Shown in pieces: positions 9,263-18,457 of a stretch of DNA of 64,000 bases. A program made the translations under genes and the position numbers. This stretch comes from Arthrobacter sp. B3I9 (lineage in GTDB: Bacteria; Actinomycetota; Actinomycetes; Actinomycetales; Micrococcaceae), in NCBI RefSeq assembly GCF_030816935.1, contig NZ_JAUSYO010000001.1, forward strand, positions 2,604,001 to 2,668,000, given 5' to 3'. A model generated the notes under the pieces. It saw only the letters and a program-made list of their open reading frames with translations. It was not told the DNA's origin and ran no database searches. Each line of letters starts with the position of its first letter. Position 1 is the first letter of the stretch.

Positions 9263-10882
9263 ATGACGGCTAAAATCTCCCCCCGACCGTTGATTCTTGT
9301 GCGGGGCTTCGGTGGCCCCGAAGTATCCGATGATCAAGCCAGCCCATACCAGGGCTTCAACGACGGTACTGTTTACCCCACTCGGAGAGGCGAGAACTAC
9401 ATCTACGAGGGCTTCATTCTTCGCGCACTAAAATCAACGGAGTACGCGTATCACGATGCCACCAACGTGGTTGGGTTCTATTCCGACAGGGTCCCTGCAC
9501 CACGAGCGATTACAACAGATCTTGATCTGGACTCCATGGAGGGGACGGTCGTCCTTGACCCTTCGGTTGAGAAACAGGTTCTGTCTGGCGGAACCGCCGG
9601 TACGATTTGGGTTTACCGATTCTACGACCTCCGCCCCCGCGCACTAAAGAACTACGGCCAGGGTTTGGCTCGGCTCATCGGCTTGATTGAAGGAGCAACG
9701 ACCCGGCATGGTGAGGAGTTTAGGGGTGTCGACATTGTGGCCCACAGCATGGGCGGACTTGTTGCGCGCGAAGGTGTCTTTGCGATGGAAGCCGAAAAGA
9801 CGGGCTCAGCCAAGCAGAAGATCCATCGGATTGTCACGTTGGGAACCCCGCACCGCGGAATAGCCTTTCAGCGCGCTCCATCGTGGTTGCTTCGCATGCT
9901 GCCGAAGTTGAATGAGGCGAGTGAAGAGTTCGAATCATTCAATCCTGAAAAGACCACCTTCCGTGGATGGGAGGAGGCGTTCGACGTCCGGAGAATCCTG
10001 ACCGTAGTCGGTACTGACTTTCGGTCATACAACATCGGGGTGTCCTCCGCGATGAATCGACTGGCGTCACTGATCGACGAGGGCGACTTCGCCTACAACA
10101 GAAGTGATGGGCTGGTGAAGCAGGCTTCCGCACAGTTGCCAGGGGCGCCCCGAACTTTCGTGCATAAGTGCCATGGGGGCCCCGACTCGCTCATTACCTC
10201 TCGTGAGGCATATGAGATCTCGATGCGCTTCTTTCATGGGACGCACAAAGTATCCCTTTCCCTCGACGATGCCGAGATCACCCGCGGCCGTGACTGGTTC
10301 GGAAAGAGCGAGTTCTATTTCGGCGTGTCGATCAAGCCGCGGCATGTCGACTTTGAACTGTTCCATCAGAGCCCGCCGGCCCAGAATTGCTATGGCCCGT
10401 TCCATGAGCAGGACCTATCTGATGAGTTGCCCGTGCTTGAGGACGAACTCAGGAAGCCGTTGGCGGAGTTCGGCGACGGAACCACGGGCTGGGCAGGACC
10501 AGACCGCCTCATCTGGGAGGGTTGGGTGGATGCTGGGGCAATACTGGGAGACGCGAAGGGAATTGTGTTCCGCGCCGACTTCTACGTAGGAGAACGAGAT
10601 GCTTTCGGTGTCGGTTTCTCGGACAACGTGGTCTTTCGGAAGCAGTACTACATTCAGGCGTTCCCGGGAAAGTCACCTCGGCTCTTCGTCCACACCGGTG
10701 AGGGATATTTGGTGGGCGAGGATCCACCGACAATAGAGCAGCTTCAGACGCTTGCAAGAACGGATAACCCGCAGGTGCAGGAGGCTCAGTTGGTCCCAGA
10801 CACCAGCCAGACATGGTCCTTCAAGATCGGCGGAACCGGGTTTTCCGCGAGATTGCACGTCCACATCACCCCTGATACATGA
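9263..10882 (+). CDS. Alpha/beta hydrolase (PGAP1/lipase-like) without signal peptide
   Basis: A 539-residue hydrolase. ATG 9263 (MTAKISPRPLILVRGFGGP) is preferred to upstream GTG 9236 because CGGGGTG lies 8 bases before it. The oxyanion strand LILVRGFGG comes first; the nucleophile elbow AHSMGG puts the catalytic Ser at about residue 162; TLGTPHRG follows, as in triacylglycerol lipases and PGAP1-like esterases. The last 200 residues resemble no family I know. A paralogue sits at 42681-44348 and shares YQGFN-type and WVYRFYD motifs. No signal peptide is seen despite the lipase-like fold. Substrate unknown. Confidence 0.75.
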   Translation: MTAKISPRPLILVRGFGGPEVSDDQASPYQGFNDGTVYPTRRGENYIYEGFILRALKSTEYAYHDATNVVGFYSDRVPAPRAITTDLDLDSMEGTVVLDPSVEKQVLSGGTAGTIWVYRFYDLRPRALKNYGQGLARLIGLIEGATTRHGEEFRGVDIVAHSMGGLVAREGVFAMEAEKTGSAKQKIHRIVTLGTPHRGIAFQRAPSWLLRMLPKLNEASEEFESFNPEKTTFRGWEEAFDVRRILTVVGTDFRSYNIGVSSAMNRLASLIDEGDFAYNRSDGLVKQASAQLPGAPRTFVHKCHGGPDSLITSREAYEISMRFFHGTHKVSLSLDDAEITRGRDWFGKSEFYFGVSIKPRHVDFELFHQSPPAQNCYGPFHEQDLSDELPVLEDELRKPLAEFGDGTTGWAGPDRLIWEGWVDAGAILGDAKGIVFRADFYVGERDAFGVGFSDNVVFRKQYYIQAFPGKSPRLFVHTGEGYLVGEDPPTIEQLQTLARTDNPQVQEAQLVPDTSQTWSFKIGGTGFSARLHVHITPDT

Positions 10883-11210
10883 GTGGTGCAGCGTTCGGGA
10901 TGATCCAGTCGCGCCTATCGACCAGCAAAGACCTTGAATGGACCAGTCGCTAAGGCCCAAGAAGGAACGAGCTCTCCAGGAACTGATTGGCCCGCTCCAC
11001 GATGTCTTTGCTCGCCGGTCGTAGGGTTTGATCTGCACGATTCCTGTGGCGAGGACCTGGCGAATGCCTCTACGCCTGCGTTACAACAGTTCCGCCTCCC
11101 GAATGTCGGTCTCGTTTACCCAGATCAGCATGCCGTGGGTCGGCTTCCGGGGATGCGATGAGCCCCACATTCCGGCTAGCCGGTACTCGTCATCCAGGAG
11201 TGTCGGTGAC

Positions 11211-11260
11211 GGTCGAAAACTGAGCCATTGTGACGGCGGCGAAGTGGCTCATTTTCGACC
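11211..11260. repeat. 17/16-bp inverted repeat, possible IS-end relic
   Basis: GGTCGAAAACTGAGCCA (11211-11227) and TGGCTCATTTTCGACC (11245-11260) are inverted copies with one bulged base. The pattern recalls terminal repeats of IS21-type elements of actinobacteria, but no transposase is present. It could equally be a terminator. The rest of 10883-11275 shows no gene that I can support. Confidence 0.35.
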
Positions 11261-11275
11261 AGCGCTGACAGGGGT

Positions 11276-11516
11276 GCAGAAACAGTGAAGGCGAAGGTAC
11301 CCGACAACTCCAAGCTGGCCCCTCCCGGCTAGTACATGCTATTCATCGTCAACAAGCAGGGAGTCCCGTCTGAGGCCAGCTGGCTGTCCCTTCACCAATG
11401 AATACCGCGGCACGGGAAACCTCTTCTAGCCCCTCCCTTGGGTTGAGGAGTTCGAATTGTCGCGTTGCATGGCCCCTTGGTGGCGCCAGTTGCCTGCTCT
11501 GCAGCCCCGGCAATCG
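11276..11516 (+). pseudogene. 3' remnant of a second glyoxal/galactose oxidase gene
   Basis: About 240 bases closely match the 3' end and downstream flank of the intact oxidase (18082-18321). Translated in the same register it gives the last 40 or so residues of that protein, with TAG replacing the Trp codon of the PPGWYMLF motif, and ends SLHQ then stop. Similarity continues past the stop (ACCGCGGCAC, CTCTTCTAGCCCCTCCC), so a genomic segment was duplicated rather than just a coding sequence. Everything upstream of the last 40 codons is missing. Confidence 0.8.
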
Positions 11517-11533
11517 TCTAGTTGAGATTGGAG

Positions 11534-11574
11534 GGACCGGCAGCGAGCATCGGGCACCCGGTCGCTGCCGGTCC
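11534..11574 (+). terminator. 13-bp perfect stem-loop
   Basis: GGACCGGCAGCGA pairs perfectly with bases 11562-11574 around a 15-base loop. It lies just after the oxidase remnant and is followed by TTCACT. A rho-independent terminator is the simplest reading. Beyond it, 11575-11906 holds nothing I can support. Confidence 0.55.
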
Positions 11575-11906
11575 TTCACTCGTTTTGCTAGGGAACCTAC
11601 GTTGAAGGCGTCACCTCCATGCGCTGATTCCTATCCAGGACGGCTATTTCGATGCAATCACCGCCGATGTGTGATTCCACTGGGGCTCCGTCCGTCGGTC
11701 GGCCCAGAGAAGCTTCCCGTCCACAGCGGCCGAATTGCCGAACAAGGACAGTAAGCCGCACCCGACCCCGGTTGGACAATCGAGTTACCCCACGCCTCCG
11801 CCCCAATCGGCCCGAACACACGAGCTTTCGTATGAGCCCTCCAATTGGGGGCAGCGGGGAAACCCAATGAGCTCGAGCAGTGCCCCGTTATGCGGCCTAT
11901 TTATAA

Positions 11907-12584
11907 TCATGGAATAGGAGTAATTATGGCCGTTCCGGTGGAGCCATTGGCGCCCGCCGCCCCGTTCTGACCAGAAGCGCCGCTCGAACCGGGCGCACCG
12001 GCGGTCCCGTTGGCGTTGAATGACAGAGGTCCGCCAGTGCCGCCGGCCCCACCGCTACCGCCGACGCCAGCGACTGCTCCCGTTCCCCCGGCGCCGCCTG
12101 CGCCTGCATTCGCAGCGATTTTGGCGGTTCCCGCGGAGGCGTCCACTTTGTAGGCGATGGATACCTTTCCGCCGTTGCCGCCGTTGCCGCCGGCGCCGCC
12201 GTTACCGCCAGTGCCGCCTGTTCCTCCCGCCCCTCCGTTCGAGCCTCCGGAAAACCAGACGCCATTGCCTCCCTTTCCACCACCGCCGCCGGGCCCGCCA
12301 GGCCCGCCCCGGCCCCCACGGCCTCCATTTCCTCCCGTAACGATGAAGGTGACATCCAGGCCGAGAATGTTGGTTACTACACTCACGGTGCCGCCCGACT
12401 GGCCAGCCCCGCCATCCTGTCCGGTTATTCCACTCGGGCCAGCAGATCCGGCCGTACCTGCAGTGGACCCACCGAAGGCCCCTCCATCGAGCCCGTCCGG
12501 GCCGTTGGCCCCCGGACCAGGTGAGGCCTGGGGCGCATCCTGCCCATCCACGCCGTCTCGGGGAATGTTTACGATGTCCCCCAT
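11907..12584 (-). CDS. Glycine-rich, collagen/PGRS-like protein
   Basis: A 225-residue protein, mostly Gly, Ala, Ser and Asn. The start ATG 12584 (MGDIVNIPRDG) has GAGGAG 8 bases upstream, inside the end of the preceding gene; the longer frame from 12626 lacks this. Residues about 10-60 and 90-225 are GGxGGxGG and collagen-like GxxGxx runs, broken by one short hydrophobic strand segment (VVTNILGLDVTFIVTGGNGG). There is no signal peptide. It is the second gene of a two-gene operon, one base after the upstream stop. Probably structural or adhesive; function unknown. Confidence 0.7.
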   Translation of the reverse strand: MGDIVNIPRDGVDGQDAPQASPGPGANGPDGLDGGAFGGSTAGTAGSAGPSGITGQDGGAGQSGGTVSVVTNILGLDVTFIVTGGNGGRGGRGGPGGPGGGGGKGGNGVWFSGGSNGGAGGTGGTGGNGGAGGNGGNGGKVSIAYKVDASAGTAKIAANAGAGGAGGTGAVAGVGGSGGAGGTGGPLSFNANGTAGAPGSSGASGQNGAAGANGSTGTAIITPIP

Positions 12585-12585
12585 G

Positions 12586-13050
12586 TCAGGCTCCTCGAAT
12601 TTCGTTGCACTGGATGGCAAGATCATCCGTAAACTTTAGCTGTCCCGCGATAACCACGGTATTGGCCTTAATTTCTGCGAGAGGGCTAGACAATATAACC
12701 GTTGCTCCAACGGGTACTACGAAGTCTGCAAGCTGCAGATTCATCACGACGCCGCCGGAAATTTCTCTAACGAAGCGGAGCATCTCTCTGCTAGTGAATC
12801 GTTGGCCTGCAGAGATGATCCTCTCTGCCGGGCCGCCGGCGACTAGACGACCCGATCCGGGCAGTGATCTGTCATCGGGGGATGAGAATCCACGCATCCA
12901 TTCTTGGATAAAGCCAAAGTTGCGAACATCAGCAAGCGTGCTGATAGCGCGCATCGTTTGGCACTCTATAAATGGACTATCAGCGGGGGCGGGAAATTCC
13001 AGGATGTCCCCGTCCTCCAAAATGAGATTCTGGTCGCTCAGGCGTGCCAC
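12586..13050 (-). CDS. Hypothetical protein, first gene of a two-gene operon
   Basis: A 154-residue acidic soluble protein starting MARLSDQNLILEDGDILEF from GTG 13050, with AGGGA upstream. The C-terminal half (VVMNLQLADFVVPVGATVIL to KANTVVIAGQLKF) has the alternating hydrophobic pattern of a beta-helix or surface beta fold. I recognise no family. Its stop codon overlaps the ribosome site of the glycine-rich gene, so the two are probably translationally coupled and act together. Confidence 0.6.
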   Translation of the reverse strand: MARLSDQNLILEDGDILEFPAPADSPFIECQTMRAISTLADVRNFGFIQEWMRGFSSPDDRSLPGSGRLVAGGPAERIISAGQRFTSREMLRFVREISGGVVMNLQLADFVVPVGATVILSSPLAEIKANTVVIAGQLKFTDDLAIQCNEIRGA

Positions 13051-13556
13051 GGTAGTCCCTTTCTGCTTGGTCAGTGCTCAGTGGCGAGCGTCTTTCTATG
13101 AAATGCCTTCCGGAGATGCACAGACTCCTGTGAGGCTTGCCCCTTGGGAACAGGGGGGTGTCAAATGGTCGGGCGCTTACAAACTACTGAGCTATCGTTA
13201 CGGTGGCGTTACACCAGTGAAGTGTCTTCGGCTAGCGTGGGTTTCGCTTCTGCGAGCAAGCACCGACCACTCAAGCTGTCCGGCACAGCGCAGGGCTGTG
13301 CCAATCGAAAGGGTCACTGGGTATGCCGAGGCGGCCGGATGCCCGAGAACCAGGTTACAGACGAGTCGTTCGCCTTACTCGGCTGGCGCAAGGAATGTGC
13401 CATCTCCGGGGCTTGTAAATACTATGAGCCGAGCCCGATGCGCTGCGAAACTGCTGGGTTGGCTGGCGAACACTGGCCGGCAAACGGCCGGCCCGTTCCT
13501 GCCGACACCCGTGCCGCTCCGGCGGCCCGAGGCAACCCTGGGGCTGACCGACGTCG

Positions 13557-13706
13557 TTACGAGCCGAGATGAGCGCTGCCGCCACCACCGAAATCGGCGA
13601 GCACATCCTGGATACCGCGGTTGGCCAGTTCAGCGTAGACGCCGGCCCAGAACTTCGCGCTTTTGGTGGCCTCGACCCAGATGCCAGGACGCTTGATGCC
13701 CTCCAT
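13557..13706 (-). mobile_element. IS256-family transposase remnant
   Basis: A 49-residue frame, MEGIKRPGIWVEATKSAKFW then AGVYAELANRGIQDVL, resembles the central part of mutator (IS256) transposases (GAKFWLxVLxELKNRGVxDIL) before diverging into GGGGSAHLGS. The DDE residues and the ends are missing. Small and degraded, so the family call is tentative. The rest of 13051-13825 has no gene I can support. Confidence 0.4.
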
Positions 13707-13825
13707 GGACCATCACCCCAGCAGCTGGCATAACGACATTTGCTCTAGAGTCACCAGCGGAATCTAACCACTGCTGGTCCTTTGTCATGGCGAACGCACC
13801 AGCTGGAGCAAACAAGGGATTTCAC

Positions 13826-13960
13826 CTAGGCGACCGTGACGTCCACCTTCATCTCGGGGGCACCGGGCGTGCCGGAAATATCGATGCTGACGCCCGACCA
13901 GGTACCGGCCGGCAGGTTGAGGGCGGGCGTCGTCGTCCTCGTAGGCGCCCAGCCCGGTCA
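13826..13960 (-). pseudogene. C-terminal fragment of an unidentified protein
   Basis: A coherent 43-residue end-piece (PALNLPAGTWSGVSIDISG, then PEMKVDVTVA and stop) follows directly after two in-frame stops and has no start. It reads like the last strands of a beta domain. Codon use favours G/C in third positions as in a real gene. Parent gene not identified. Confidence 0.3.
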
Positions 13961-14113
13961 TTCTCAGTTGGCATGGGAATCTTCAATCAGAGGCGGCGAC
14001 GCCGAACCACTAGGTGAGTTTTGTCTCTGCCCGGCTGTAACGCTGTCGTAACGCTGTCGCCTGTCCAATCGTCTCCGTAAGCAAGAACGCCGCAACCACG
14101 ATTGGGCCCTGTC

Positions 14114-15709
14114 ATGACCACCAACAATCAGACCAGAGTCGACGTCCAAACTGATCGGCCGAACGAAGTCGCACCATCGAACACGACACCTGTCGATCCG
14201 AAGATTCATTCCAGGCTTCCACGCGGATTTGACGTTCTTCCGACCTCGTCCTTTAAGTCGGGACGCTTCGGGCGCATGTTCCGCAACCTCCCCGTTTTTG
14301 AGCATCAGCCCGACGACTTGGCTGCCCTCGCAGCAAAGGTGACGGACCAGGGCGGGGCACCCCTTGCGGAGAACCCCGATATACCCGCTGGCTACACCTA
14401 TCTTGGACAATTCATTGACCACGACATTACCTTCGACCCCGTTTCGAGCCTGCAGCGACAAAACGACCCGGACTCGCTGCACGATTTCCGAACCCCACGC
14501 TTTGACCTCGATTCGGTCTACGGCAGCGGGCCATCTGACCAGCCGTACCTGTACGTTCAGTCGAATGGGGTCACTAAATTCAGGCTGGGAGAAGAGGTCG
14601 GCGTCGTACCGGACGTGGCGAGCGGAAGAGGCCCCGACCTCCCTCGCAACGAGCCACGCCAGAATCCCGACGGGACCGACAACTTTTTCGGGCGTGCGCT
14701 TATCGGGGACCCGCGTAACGATGAAAACATCCTCATCTCCCAGCTGCACCTGACTATGCTGCAATTTCACAACAACGTCACGGATGTGGTCGCACAAACC
14801 ACACCATTCACTGGAGACAACCTGTTCAAGGAAGCCCAACGGCTGGTGCGGTGGCATTACCAATGGATTGTCATCAACGACTTCCTTCCCAAAGTTGTCG
14901 GGAAGGACGTGATTGATGACATCCTCCGACATGAAAGCTATGCGGTCGGAGGTGGGCAGGCCGTCGAAATCATCAGGCCACGGTTCCTCTTCTATCATCC
15001 GGGCCGCGAGCCGTACATTCCTGTGGAGTTTTCCGTAGCGGCGTACCGGTTCGGACACTCCATGATCCGCCCGTCGTACCACATCAACGCCTTCGTGAAA
15101 GGAGCACGCAGCGACCAGCCGATACCGATATTCGGTCCCGAGCTGCCTCCCGACGACGAGCTGGAGAACCTCAATGGGTTCCGCAGGCTTCCCCCGCAGT
15201 GGGCGGTCGAGTGGGAATTTCTTTTCGACTTTCCTGGGTCCGAGGTGCAGCCGCTTTCCACCATGGCGATCGATGCCCATTTGTCAGACCCGCTGGCGAG
15301 CCTGCCCTCCGCCGTTGCCTCAGATCCGCCGCCGTCGCTCGCGGAGCGCAATTTGCTTCGCGGACTACGCCTAAGCCTGCCTTCAGGGACATCCGTGTCC
15401 AACGCTATGGGCATAGGACCAATGACTCCGGAGGAATTAGGAATATCGGACCTCAGCGGTGACCTGCAGCTTCATCCGCCGCTCTGGTACTACATACTGA
15501 AGGAATCGGAGGTCCGCGCCCAGGGCAAACGACTCGGACCCGTTGGCGGCAGGATCGTGGCCGAGGTTCTGCTGGGTCTCGCGGCGGGCGATCCGCTCTC
15601 CTACCTCAGGGTCGAACCAAACTTCCAACCGATGAAACCGATGGCGCGGGACGACGGTTCGTTCGATATGGCACAACTCATCCGGTTCGCCAAACAGCCC
15701 GCTGTGTAA
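14114..15709 (+). CDS. Animal-type haem peroxidase
   Basis: A 531-residue member of the peroxidase-cyclooxygenase superfamily, which oxidises substrates, often halides, with H2O2. The distal haem motif GQFIDHDITFDP gives His103, followed by the calcium-loop region LDSVYGSG. The proximal motif YRFGHSMIRPSY gives His315, and LHLTMLQFHNNV is the conserved helix between them. ATG 14114 is used; no strong ribosome site is seen. No signal peptide, although animal relatives are secreted. It lies 65 bases before the copper oxidase, which produces H2O2, so the pair could act in sequence. Confidence 0.88.
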   Translation: MTTNNQTRVDVQTDRPNEVAPSNTTPVDPKIHSRLPRGFDVLPTSSFKSGRFGRMFRNLPVFEHQPDDLAALAAKVTDQGGAPLAENPDIPAGYTYLGQFIDHDITFDPVSSLQRQNDPDSLHDFRTPRFDLDSVYGSGPSDQPYLYVQSNGVTKFRLGEEVGVVPDVASGRGPDLPRNEPRQNPDGTDNFFGRALIGDPRNDENILISQLHLTMLQFHNNVTDVVAQTTPFTGDNLFKEAQRLVRWHYQWIVINDFLPKVVGKDVIDDILRHESYAVGGGQAVEIIRPRFLFYHPGREPYIPVEFSVAAYRFGHSMIRPSYHINAFVKGARSDQPIPIFGPELPPDDELENLNGFRRLPPQWAVEWEFLFDFPGSEVQPLSTMAIDAHLSDPLASLPSAVASDPPPSLAERNLLRGLRLSLPSGTSVSNAMGIGPMTPEELGISDLSGDLQLHPPLWYYILKESEVRAQGKRLGPVGGRIVAEVLLGLAAGDPLSYLRVEPNFQPMKPMARDDGSFDMAQLIRFAKQPAV

Positions 15710-15774
15710 CTCGACGGTGACCCCTTCAGCGATGAACTGCCATCCGATCCGTTCATAACGAACCGAGACAAACC

Positions 15775-18207
15775 ATGCCTTTGGAATACACAAAAGTCCC
15801 CGACTGGTTCAGCTGGGAGAACCAGGGCGGTGGAGTCGCCGTCGTGGCTTTGGACGGAGCCCAGCACCTGTTGGTCATGATGGTCGACTCGGGACCGGCC
15901 CAAAATCGGGGCCTCTTCCGACTCGGCAAAGACCTAAACGATCGGGGCGTGGTCACTGGAGGGTGGACCGCATGGACTGACGTGCCGGACTGGTTCTCCT
16001 GGGAAAACCAAGGGGCCGATGTGGCGGTGACAGATCTGGGCGCAGGTGTTCAGGACCTCATCGTCCTATTGATCGACAACGGCCCAGCGAAAAACCGTGC
16101 GTTCTACCGGGTAGGGCACGATCTTAGGATCGATGGCTCGATCCGGAATGGTTGGTCAGGGTGGCAAGAGATACCCGACTGGTTTTCGTGGGAGAACCAG
16201 GGAGGCGGCATCACCGTCCTTGGACCCGATTCCCAGGGGCGGCGGGACCTGGTTGTCTTCATGGTGGACAACGGGCCCGGACTGAACCAAGGTCTCTACC
16301 GGATAGGGCGCCAGCTCGACAAGGACGGAATGGTAACGGGAGGCTGGTCACCGTGGCGTGAGGTCCCGGGTTGGTTTTCATGGGCCAACCAGGGAGCGGC
16401 GGTCACCTCAGACGGTGCCTCACGCGACCTGCTTTTTTTCCAGATCGACGACGCCCCCGTGATACCTGGTGTGAGCGGTCAAAACCAGGCTTTCTTCCGT
16501 TTTGCCACGGGCCTGGACGCTGACGGCACTAGTCAAAACTGGGGTCAGGAGTGGCTTGGCGTCCCCCACTGGTTCTCTTGGAACAACCAAGGCGGCGGGG
16601 CCGCTATCGCAACTCTCAACGGAACCAAAAAGCTCTTCGCCCTGCTTATTGATGCCCCGGAAGGACAGAACGGCGGCTATTACCAAAGCATGGACTTGGA
16701 TATGACCCCATCGCTGTATGGTTCGTGGGAGGTGAAGACGTTTCATTCCTCCGTCCTCGCCGTGCATACCGCGCTCCTCAAAACAGGCGATGTGCTTTTC
16801 TTCGCGGGCTCAGGCAGCAGCAAGACCCGTTTTGAGTCGCACGATTTCGGTGACATAGCTAAGGGGGTCCCCCTCAGTGCCGTCTGGTCTCCACCTGATG
16901 ACAAGTTCTCGCATCCACCGACACTCGTGATCGGCGGCCGTCCGTATGACCTGTTCTGCGGCGGAGACACCGCTCTCGCCGACGGACGCCTGCTTTCGGC
17001 CGGCGGCACCCAGACCTATCCCTTCACAGGCAGTAAAGACGCCGCCGTCTTCGACCCGAGCACGGGGACCTGGTCGCTGCTCAGTGCAATGGCCCATGCT
17101 CGCTGGTATCCGACCGTGATCACCCTTGGCGATGGTTCGGTTCTGGCAGCGTCAGGCCTCGATGAGAAGTTCGAGGGCAGCTCCCGGGCAGTACTGGAGA
17201 TGTACGAACCTGTTGCGGACGCGTGGCACGACCTGCCTTTCCCCCACGGCTCCCTGGGTCTACCGCTCTATGCCCACCTGTTCCTCCTCGAAGACGGGCG
17301 CGTTTTCTTCTCCGGTGGCCGGATGGACGACGTCCTGGATGTCCAGCCGTGCGTCATCACCCTCGCCGCCCACGGCGTTCCTTCGGTTCAGGAAGTTCCG
17401 GATCTTCTCGACCCTGCGCTCCGCAACCAGTCGGCAAGTGTCCTCCTCCCGCCTGCTCAGGACCAACGCGTTCTGATTTGCGGCGGAGGGCCCGAGGGCA
17501 AAGAAAACAAGACACACGCCACCGACGGTGTGAGCATCGTTGACTTCAAGGCGGCCGCTCCGAGCTACAAACCTGCACAACCGATGGCGTTGGGCCGCAT
17601 CCACCTTAACGCGGTGATTCTTCCTGACCGCACCGTATTCGTCAGCGGAGGATCCCTAAAGCAGGAGAGCGAGCCGCTCGCCCGCCTCCAATCGGAACTT
17701 TACGATCCGGCAACCGATACCTGGCGGTTAATGGCCACAGCTCAGGTTCCCCGGCTCTACCATTCAACGGCCGTGCTGCTTCCCACGGGTCAGGTCGTTG
17801 CCGCGGGTGGCAACCCTGAAGGCGGATCCCAGGCAGTCTTCGAACCACCCGACCCGAACGAAGAAATGCGGATCGAGGTTTTCAGCCCCCCTTACCTGTT
17901 CCGCGGGGATCGTCCCCTGATCAAAGGAGCTCCCTCTTCATCCACTTACGGCGTAGACATCGAGATCACCACCGCCGAAGCCGGCGACATCAAATGGGCG
18001 TCTCTTGTCAGGCCGGGGGTGACCACCCACTCGTTCGACACGAGTCAACGACTTGTCGACCTGGAAATAACGTCCCGAGACGCGGAAACAGTGACGGCGA
18101 AGGTACCCGGCAACCCCAACCTGGCCCCTCCCGGCTGGTACATGCTATTCATCGTCAACCAGCAAGGCGTCCCGTCTGAGGCCACTTGGCTGTCCCTTCA
18201 CCAATAA
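15775..18207 (+). CDS. Copper radical oxidase (glyoxal/galactose oxidase-like) with N-terminal WFSW repeats
   Basis: An 810-residue protein. Residues 1 to about 310 are five copies of a roughly 62-residue repeat, each starting VPDWFSWENQGGG or a variant and containing a D(N/S)GPxxNxGxYR segment. Residues about 320-700 form the Kelch-like oxidase propeller and about 705-810 the DUF1929 domain. All copper-site residues of galactose oxidase have counterparts: Cys395 (LFCGGD) and Tyr445 (RWYPT) for the thioether pair, Tyr662-His663 (RLYHS) and His752 (THSFDTSQR). It should oxidise an aldehyde or primary alcohol and release H2O2. No signal peptide. Its 3' end is duplicated at 11276. Confidence 0.88.
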   Translation: MPLEYTKVPDWFSWENQGGGVAVVALDGAQHLLVMMVDSGPAQNRGLFRLGKDLNDRGVVTGGWTAWTDVPDWFSWENQGADVAVTDLGAGVQDLIVLLIDNGPAKNRAFYRVGHDLRIDGSIRNGWSGWQEIPDWFSWENQGGGITVLGPDSQGRRDLVVFMVDNGPGLNQGLYRIGRQLDKDGMVTGGWSPWREVPGWFSWANQGAAVTSDGASRDLLFFQIDDAPVIPGVSGQNQAFFRFATGLDADGTSQNWGQEWLGVPHWFSWNNQGGGAAIATLNGTKKLFALLIDAPEGQNGGYYQSMDLDMTPSLYGSWEVKTFHSSVLAVHTALLKTGDVLFFAGSGSSKTRFESHDFGDIAKGVPLSAVWSPPDDKFSHPPTLVIGGRPYDLFCGGDTALADGRLLSAGGTQTYPFTGSKDAAVFDPSTGTWSLLSAMAHARWYPTVITLGDGSVLAASGLDEKFEGSSRAVLEMYEPVADAWHDLPFPHGSLGLPLYAHLFLLEDGRVFFSGGRMDDVLDVQPCVITLAAHGVPSVQEVPDLLDPALRNQSASVLLPPAQDQRVLICGGGPEGKENKTHATDGVSIVDFKAAAPSYKPAQPMALGRIHLNAVILPDRTVFVSGGSLKQESEPLARLQSELYDPATDTWRLMATAQVPRLYHSTAVLLPTGQVVAAGGNPEGGSQAVFEPPDPNEEMRIEVFSPPYLFRGDRPLIKGAPSSSTYGVDIEITTAEAGDIKWASLVRPGVTTHSFDTSQRLVDLEITSRDAETVTAKVPGNPNLAPPGWYMLFIVNQQGVPSEATWLSLHQ

Positions 18208-18321
18208 ATACCGCGGCACAGGAACCTCTTCTAGCCCCTCCCCTAAGCCGAGGAGTTTGAATCAGCGCGTTGCCTGGTCTCCTCGATGGATCCTCCCGCC
18301 TGACCTGCAGCCTCGGCAATC
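18082..18321 (+). repeat. Intact copy of the oxidase 3'-end repeat
   Basis: This 240-base segment, spanning the last 42 codons of the oxidase and 114 bases beyond it, is repeated in diverged form and in the same orientation at 11276-11516. The remainder, 18322-18457, holds nothing recognisable. Confidence 0.8.
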
Positions 18322-18457
18322 AGGGCGGAAGCCCAGCGCAGTGGCCGTTGTCCAAAAGGCGTCTCCTCCTATCCCGCGACGAGCGCACGGAGGTCGCTGG
18401 GGTGTGTGCGCCAGCGTCTGGGCGCAAGCCCTCGTCGGCTTGATTCACCCATGCCCC

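Noticed and set aside
12157..12639. Proline-rich plus-strand protein
   Set aside because: It is the complement of the glycine-rich gene; the minus frame has the ribosome site and operon context.
13144..13572. 142-residue plus-strand gene
   Set aside because: Arg-rich, no domain, no ribosome site, and it overlaps the minus-strand transposase remnant.
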